From CAZOOR01 sp964581505 (GTDB taxonomy: Bacteria; Bacteroidota; Ignavibacteria; Kapaibacteriales; UBA2268), in assembly GCA_964581505.1 (NCBI GenBank), contig CAZOOR010000003.1, forward strand, positions 22,902 through 86,901: DNA of 64,000 bases, read 5' to 3'. This document shows positions 61,701 to 64,000 of the stretch, one piece after another (the stretch's first letter is position 1; every line of letters begins with the position of its first letter). Both the position numbers and the translations under genes were made by a program. Under the pieces are notes generated by a model that was not told the origin of the DNA, searched no databases, and was given only the letters and a program-made list of their open reading frames with translations.

Positions 61701-61984
61701 GCTTGATGGTCGAATATTGGTGAAAATGTTACACCACTATTAGTTGTTTTCCAAATGCCGCCCGATGCAAATGCAATATACCAAACAGATTGATTGTTCG
61801 GTTCGACTACAATATCGGTTATTCTGCCCGATGTTACGCCCGGTCCGATACTTCTGAATTTTAAAGAGCCGATGATTTGAGACCACTTGGTTTTGTTCTC
61901 TTTGTCGCTCTTTTTGTCTTTTGCAAATGATAGATTTAGCAGTAAAAATACTGCTAATACCGATAGTACTAATGTTCTCTTCAT
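58724..61984 (-). CDS. large exported sortilin/VPS10-like protein with Asp-box repeats
   Basis: The 1086-residue protein has a signal peptide (cleavage near SFA). Residues about 35-720 hold about eleven Asp-box turns of the form SxDxGxTW (YMSIDGGKTWK, YKSTDGGNSW, YKSTDAGKTW, YASTDRGASW, RISYDGGRTF, YETFDRGKTW, QVTEDGGNTW, LKSNDKGKSW, YISTNGGDSW among them), giving a large beta-propeller as in the VPS10/sortilin-type 'glycosyl hydrolase' group. The C-terminal third has a strand-rich part with ITWDMRYSDVSP, then helices with Leu/Lys heptads (about 935-1010). The family is known but its enzymatic role is not. Three features support the start: signal peptide, GAGG 6 bases before, and a promoter at 62000. 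Confidence 0.88.
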   Translation of the reverse strand: MKRTLVLSVLAVFLLLNLSFAKDKKSDKENKTKWSQIIGSLKFRSIGPGVTSGRITDIVVEPNNQSVWYIAFASGGIWKTTNSGVTFSPIFDHQAVYSIGCLTISPHNPNVLWAGTGENNSQRSVPWGNGVYMSIDGGKTWKHKGLKQSEHIAKILIAPNNENTIYVAAQGPLWGAGGERGLYKSTDGGNSWDTCLYISENTGVTDVVMDPRNPDVLYAASYQRARHVWTLINGGPEAAVYKSTDAGKTWNKLGNGLPGGELGRIGLAISPANPDYVFATIEEYSGKGGFYASTDRGASWEKRNPWFSHSAQYYTEIFCDPHNPDLLYVADTYTRISYDGGRTFKHLGNNSRHVDDHALWIAPDNTKHLIIGGDGGLYETFDRGKTWRFFSNLPCTQDYRIGIDNAEPFYNVYYGTQDNNTWGGPSRTNSSGGITNDFWFQVVGGDGYQARIDPNNPNIVYGQWQYGNLVRFDRKSGEVFYIKPQPEKDEELRWNWDTPLLVSNHSPTRIYIAANRVFRSDNRGDKWTAISKDLTRQIDRNELPIMGKVWSPDAIAKNASTSLYGNIVAMSESPINENLLVIGTDDGLIQVTEDGGNTWREISSFASVPETTYVSDIFTSQHNENVIYATFNNHKRADFKPYVLKSNDKGKSWKLINKGIPENEPVWTIYEDHIKPNLLFLGTEYSLYISTNGGDSWFKHASGLPTIAIRDIEIQKRENDLCLATFGRGIYILDDYSPLREMTNDVLKKDAFIFPIKDALMYIQDDAFSKRNQGSSFYRAKNPPFGATFTYYLKESIKTKKQLRKKAEQKAEKDGETIKYPTLAELQAEDEEQSPYLLFRITDMSGNTIRLLKAPATKGVGKITWDMRYSDVSPVSEKTNINKNAGMPVLPGQYRVCMAKVVDGKITKLTEPETFTCKLLNNASLPTSNRKALADFQQKTARLENGVFATVSLLNETKKQIKLIKKSLLSAANVNIKTLEKVRNIEKKLQALNIKLNGNSSISKRNENQTPAIVERLTYVIWGIWATDNNPTETQKNNYRIASEQLAPVLNELSQIVSVDISSLRAELQKLNAPWVPGMLPQWKPE

Positions 61985-61999
61985 TTATACCTCAAATAT

Positions 62000-62030
62000 C
62001 AAAAATAATTACATATTTCTATTAAACAAA
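62000..62030 (-). promoter_or_regulatory. Bacteroidota-type promoter for the Asp-box gene
   Basis: On the minus strand TTTG (62027-62030) and TATTTTTG (62000-62007) are separated by 19 bases, an excellent consensus match. The start codon is only about 16 bases from the -7 box, so the leader is very short. Confidence 0.65.
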
Positions 62031-62135
62031 AATAAGAATAAAAATCTATAAAATTGTTCTTGGATTCAAAAAATGCTAATAAATACCGCCAAATATTCTT
62101 AATTTGCTTTTTTTTTATGAACACTATAAAAAAAT

Positions 62136-63860
62136 ATGAAAACACATACCCATAAAATTGACCCGCTGACTAAGGAAGAGTACATCGAAGTAAATCTAAA
62201 AGGACAGAGAATTATGAATAACCCGCTCTTGAACAAAGGGCTGGCTTTCAGCTTTGAGGAAAGAATGAATCTCGGTCTGGACGGCTTCCTGCGCGAGCGT
62301 GAACTATCTATTGATGAACAGGTCGAAAGAACCTATGCTATGTATAAGCAAAAAGCTAATGATTTGGAAAAGTATATTTTCCTGCAGGCTGTGCTTAATC
62401 GTAATGAAACTATTTTCTATAATATGCTTCGCAGGTATTTAAAGGAAATGCTACCTATTGTATATACTCCGACAGTAGGGCAGGCTTGCCTGAGTATGAG
62501 TCATATTCTACGTAAATTCAGGGGCATTTATATATCGCCCTATAACATTAGAAATATTGATTCTATCTTCCAAAATTTGGAACTCCCCGAAGTACACCTT
62601 ATTGTAGTAACTGATGGCGAGCGAATCCTCGGCTTGGGCGACTTAGGCTCGGACGGAATGGGAATACCGGTCGGGAAAATTAACCTATACGTTGCCGCCG
62701 GCGGGTTGAATCCTGCAACTTGTCTCCCGATTTCTCTTGATGTCGGTACAAATAACGAGAGACTGCTAAAAGACCCGGGATATTTAGGGCTTAAAAAACC
62801 TCGACTGACCGGCAAAGAATATGATGAGTTTATTGAGAAATTTGTTCTTGGTGTAATTAGGAATTTTCCAAATGCTCTATTGCAATGGGAAGATTTTGCT
62901 AAGCACAAAGCGTTTACATTAATGGAACGGTATAGAAAGAGAATATTATCCTTTAATGATGATATACAGGGTACAGGGGCAACTGCTCTATCTGCTCTCT
63001 ATTCAGCAATGAAGATAAAGAAATCGAAATTTAAGGACGAGCGGTTTGTGATTGTCGGTATGGGGCAAGCAGGCGCCGGTATTTGCTTGAATATTTATAA
63101 TGCCCTTCAGCACGAAGGACTGAATGATGACGAAATACGCAATCGTATTTTTGCAATTGATATTGGCGGACTCCTCGTTGATGATATGGATTCGCTTGAG
63201 CCGCAAATGGTTAAATTTGCACAGAAACGCAATGATATTAAGGACTGGAATGTCAATAATCCCAATAATATTACTCTGAAAGAAGTTGTAAGTAATTCTA
63301 ATGCAACTGTGTTGATTGGTGTTACAGCGAAACCCGGACTTTTCGATGATGAAATTCTTGCTATGGTTGCCGAGCATACGGAGCGTCCCGTCCTGTTTGC
63401 ACTTTCCAATCCTACTGCAAATTCGGAGTGCCAACCGCAGAATGTATATAATATTACAAAAGGAAAAGGGCTAATGGCTACCGGTTCGCCATTCGAACCT
63501 ATTGTAGGTGAATACGGCACTATGTTTGTTTCGCAGTCCAACAATATGTATATTTTTCCGGGCATTGGCTTAGGTGCATTGATTGCACGCGCCCCCTATA
63601 TTACGCAGAAGATGCTTCTTGCGGCGAGTTCCGCTCTCTCCGATTTAGTTACAGACGAAGAATTGAGCGTTGGAAAATTATTACCCGACCTCAATAATGT
63701 CCTTGCTCTTTCGGCACATATTGCTATTGCCGTTGCTAAGGAAGCACGCGACAGCGGTTTAGGTAAGCGTATTAGTGATGATAAGCTCGAAGAACAAATT
63801 CATAAAGCACAATGGGACGGCAGGTATTATCCCTATCGCTCCGGCAAAATGACTTTGTAG
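62136..63860 (+). CDS. maeA: NAD-dependent malic enzyme
   Basis: The 574-residue protein is close to the length of the E. coli SfcA/MaeA type. It has GLAFSFEERMNLGLDGFLRERELSIDEQ, IVYTPTVGQACLSMSHI with the catalytic Tyr, VVTDGERILGLGDLGSDGMGIPVGKINLYVAAGG, the metal-site LQWEDFAKHKAF and SFNDDIQGTGATALSAL, and the NAD site IVGMGQAGAGICLNI. It decarboxylates malate to pyruvate with reduction of NAD. The ATG starts after TTTTTTTTATGAACACTATAAAAAAAT with no Shine-Dalgarno. It stands alone. Confidence 0.95.
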   Translation: MKTHTHKIDPLTKEEYIEVNLKGQRIMNNPLLNKGLAFSFEERMNLGLDGFLRERELSIDEQVERTYAMYKQKANDLEKYIFLQAVLNRNETIFYNMLRRYLKEMLPIVYTPTVGQACLSMSHILRKFRGIYISPYNIRNIDSIFQNLELPEVHLIVVTDGERILGLGDLGSDGMGIPVGKINLYVAAGGLNPATCLPISLDVGTNNERLLKDPGYLGLKKPRLTGKEYDEFIEKFVLGVIRNFPNALLQWEDFAKHKAFTLMERYRKRILSFNDDIQGTGATALSALYSAMKIKKSKFKDERFVIVGMGQAGAGICLNIYNALQHEGLNDDEIRNRIFAIDIGGLLVDDMDSLEPQMVKFAQKRNDIKDWNVNNPNNITLKEVVSNSNATVLIGVTAKPGLFDDEILAMVAEHTERPVLFALSNPTANSECQPQNVYNITKGKGLMATGSPFEPIVGEYGTMFVSQSNNMYIFPGIGLGALIARAPYITQKMLLAASSALSDLVTDEELSVGKLLPDLNNVLALSAHIAIAVAKEARDSGLGKRISDDKLEEQIHKAQWDGRYYPYRSGKMTL

Positions 63861-63876
63861 CACACTGTTTGCACCG

Positions 63877-63943
63877 CACCACTCCCTAACTTTAAGGAGT
63901 GGTGCCGCGAAGTGGCGGGGTGGTTTGCCTTTATTGCCACCCC
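63877..63943 (+). repeat. REP-like element of three consecutive hairpins
   Basis: After the malic enzyme stop (63860) three palindromes follow in a row: a 10-bp stem (63877-63886 with 63896-63905), a short GCCGC/GTGGC hairpin (about 63904-63916), and a 7-bp GGGGTGG/CCACCCC stem (63917-63923 with 63937-63943). The composition is much more GC-rich than its surroundings. The first hairpin lacks a T-run, so it is not a standard terminator. This layout is that of dispersed REP-type palindromes. No second copy was noticed in the window. Confidence 0.5.
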
Positions 63944-64000
63944 TCTTCTGTCAAACGCTAAAAACAATTGACACAAACGAAGGGAAAATGTACTATACAG

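Noticed and set aside
63107..63565. 152-codon open frame on - inside the malic enzyme gene
   Set aside because: Antisense to the conserved NAD-binding and C-terminal part of a complete gene.
1..64000. tRNA, rRNA, CRISPR arrays, insertion sequences, prophage genes
   Set aside because: None were found: no tRNA-like cloverleaf was noticed, there are no regularly spaced repeats, no transposase, integrase or phage structural motif, and gaps are all under 300 bases.

Overview
The window is an AT-rich, gene-dense piece of a Gram-negative bacterial chromosome. It has about 51 protein genes, no gap over 300 bases, and no rRNA, tRNA, CRISPR array, prophage or insertion sequence that I could see. A Kdo transferase, OmpA-type and Wzi-type outer-membrane proteins and many signal peptides show a two-membrane cell. 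Several promoters fit the Bacteroidota consensus TTTG / TAnnTTTG (best cases 49962-49992, 62000-62030, 4441-4473, 5344-5375), and Shine-Dalgarno sequences are inconsistent. Together with the gene content this suggests the Bacteroidota/Chlorobiota/Ignavibacteria/Kapabacteria side of the FCB group. The lineage is an inference; no marker was compared.

Layout. 1-3800: end of a LonB-like protease gene, rpe and purL. 3800-9550: a small barrel protein, then arsC, a DsrE-family protein, a two-helix membrane protein, a TauE/SafE (TSUP) transporter, and a PEP-synthase-like protein with an unusual C-terminus. 9550-13770: a double-OmpA-domain protein, threonine aldolase, a hotdog thioesterase and a small orphan protein that resembles part of a GH3 enzyme. 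13870-27915: a co-directional surface-polysaccharide cluster (Wza-like export protein, Wzi-like barrel, six glycosyltransferase-type proteins, one intact polyprenyl-phosphate sugar transferase) with accA, a DedA protein and a Nudix hydrolase embedded. 28000-31770: a secreted coiled-coil/barrel protein, a secreted TPR-LRR protein and gdhA. 31850-35820: waaA, trxB, a MscS channel and a Cys4 membrane protein. 35930-42710: mutL and cca on +, DUF58 and lon on -. 42820-46670: MFS transporter, M29-like aminopeptidase, L,D-transpeptidase lipoprotein. 46710-52570: dihydroorotate-dehydrogenase-like gene, DUF1015, serA, M14 carboxypeptidase, serC. 52625-58660: a HEPN-like protein, glycosylasparaginase, glgA, ispE, a dolichol-kinase-like protein and a barrel protein. 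58720-63860: a large sortilin-like Asp-box protein and malic enzyme. The window ends in a REP-like set of three hairpins.

How the genes fit together. Most encode housekeeping (mismatch repair, tRNA CCA addition, proteolysis, serine, purine, isoprenoid, glycogen and glutamate metabolism) and envelope building. The accessory-looking parts are the polysaccharide cluster and the arsC-DsrE-TSUP block. The items most worth a second look are: a glycosyltransferase fused to a sugar-phosphate transferase whose catalytic core is deleted (20653-22611); mutL, which has no ATG/GTG/TTG codon in front of its conserved N-terminus (35904-36000); the PEP-synthase-like protein with a four-cysteine motif and a non-canonical C-terminus (6903-9545); a HEPN-motif protein (52625-53593); and a nested-stem RNA element before gdhA (30325-30390).
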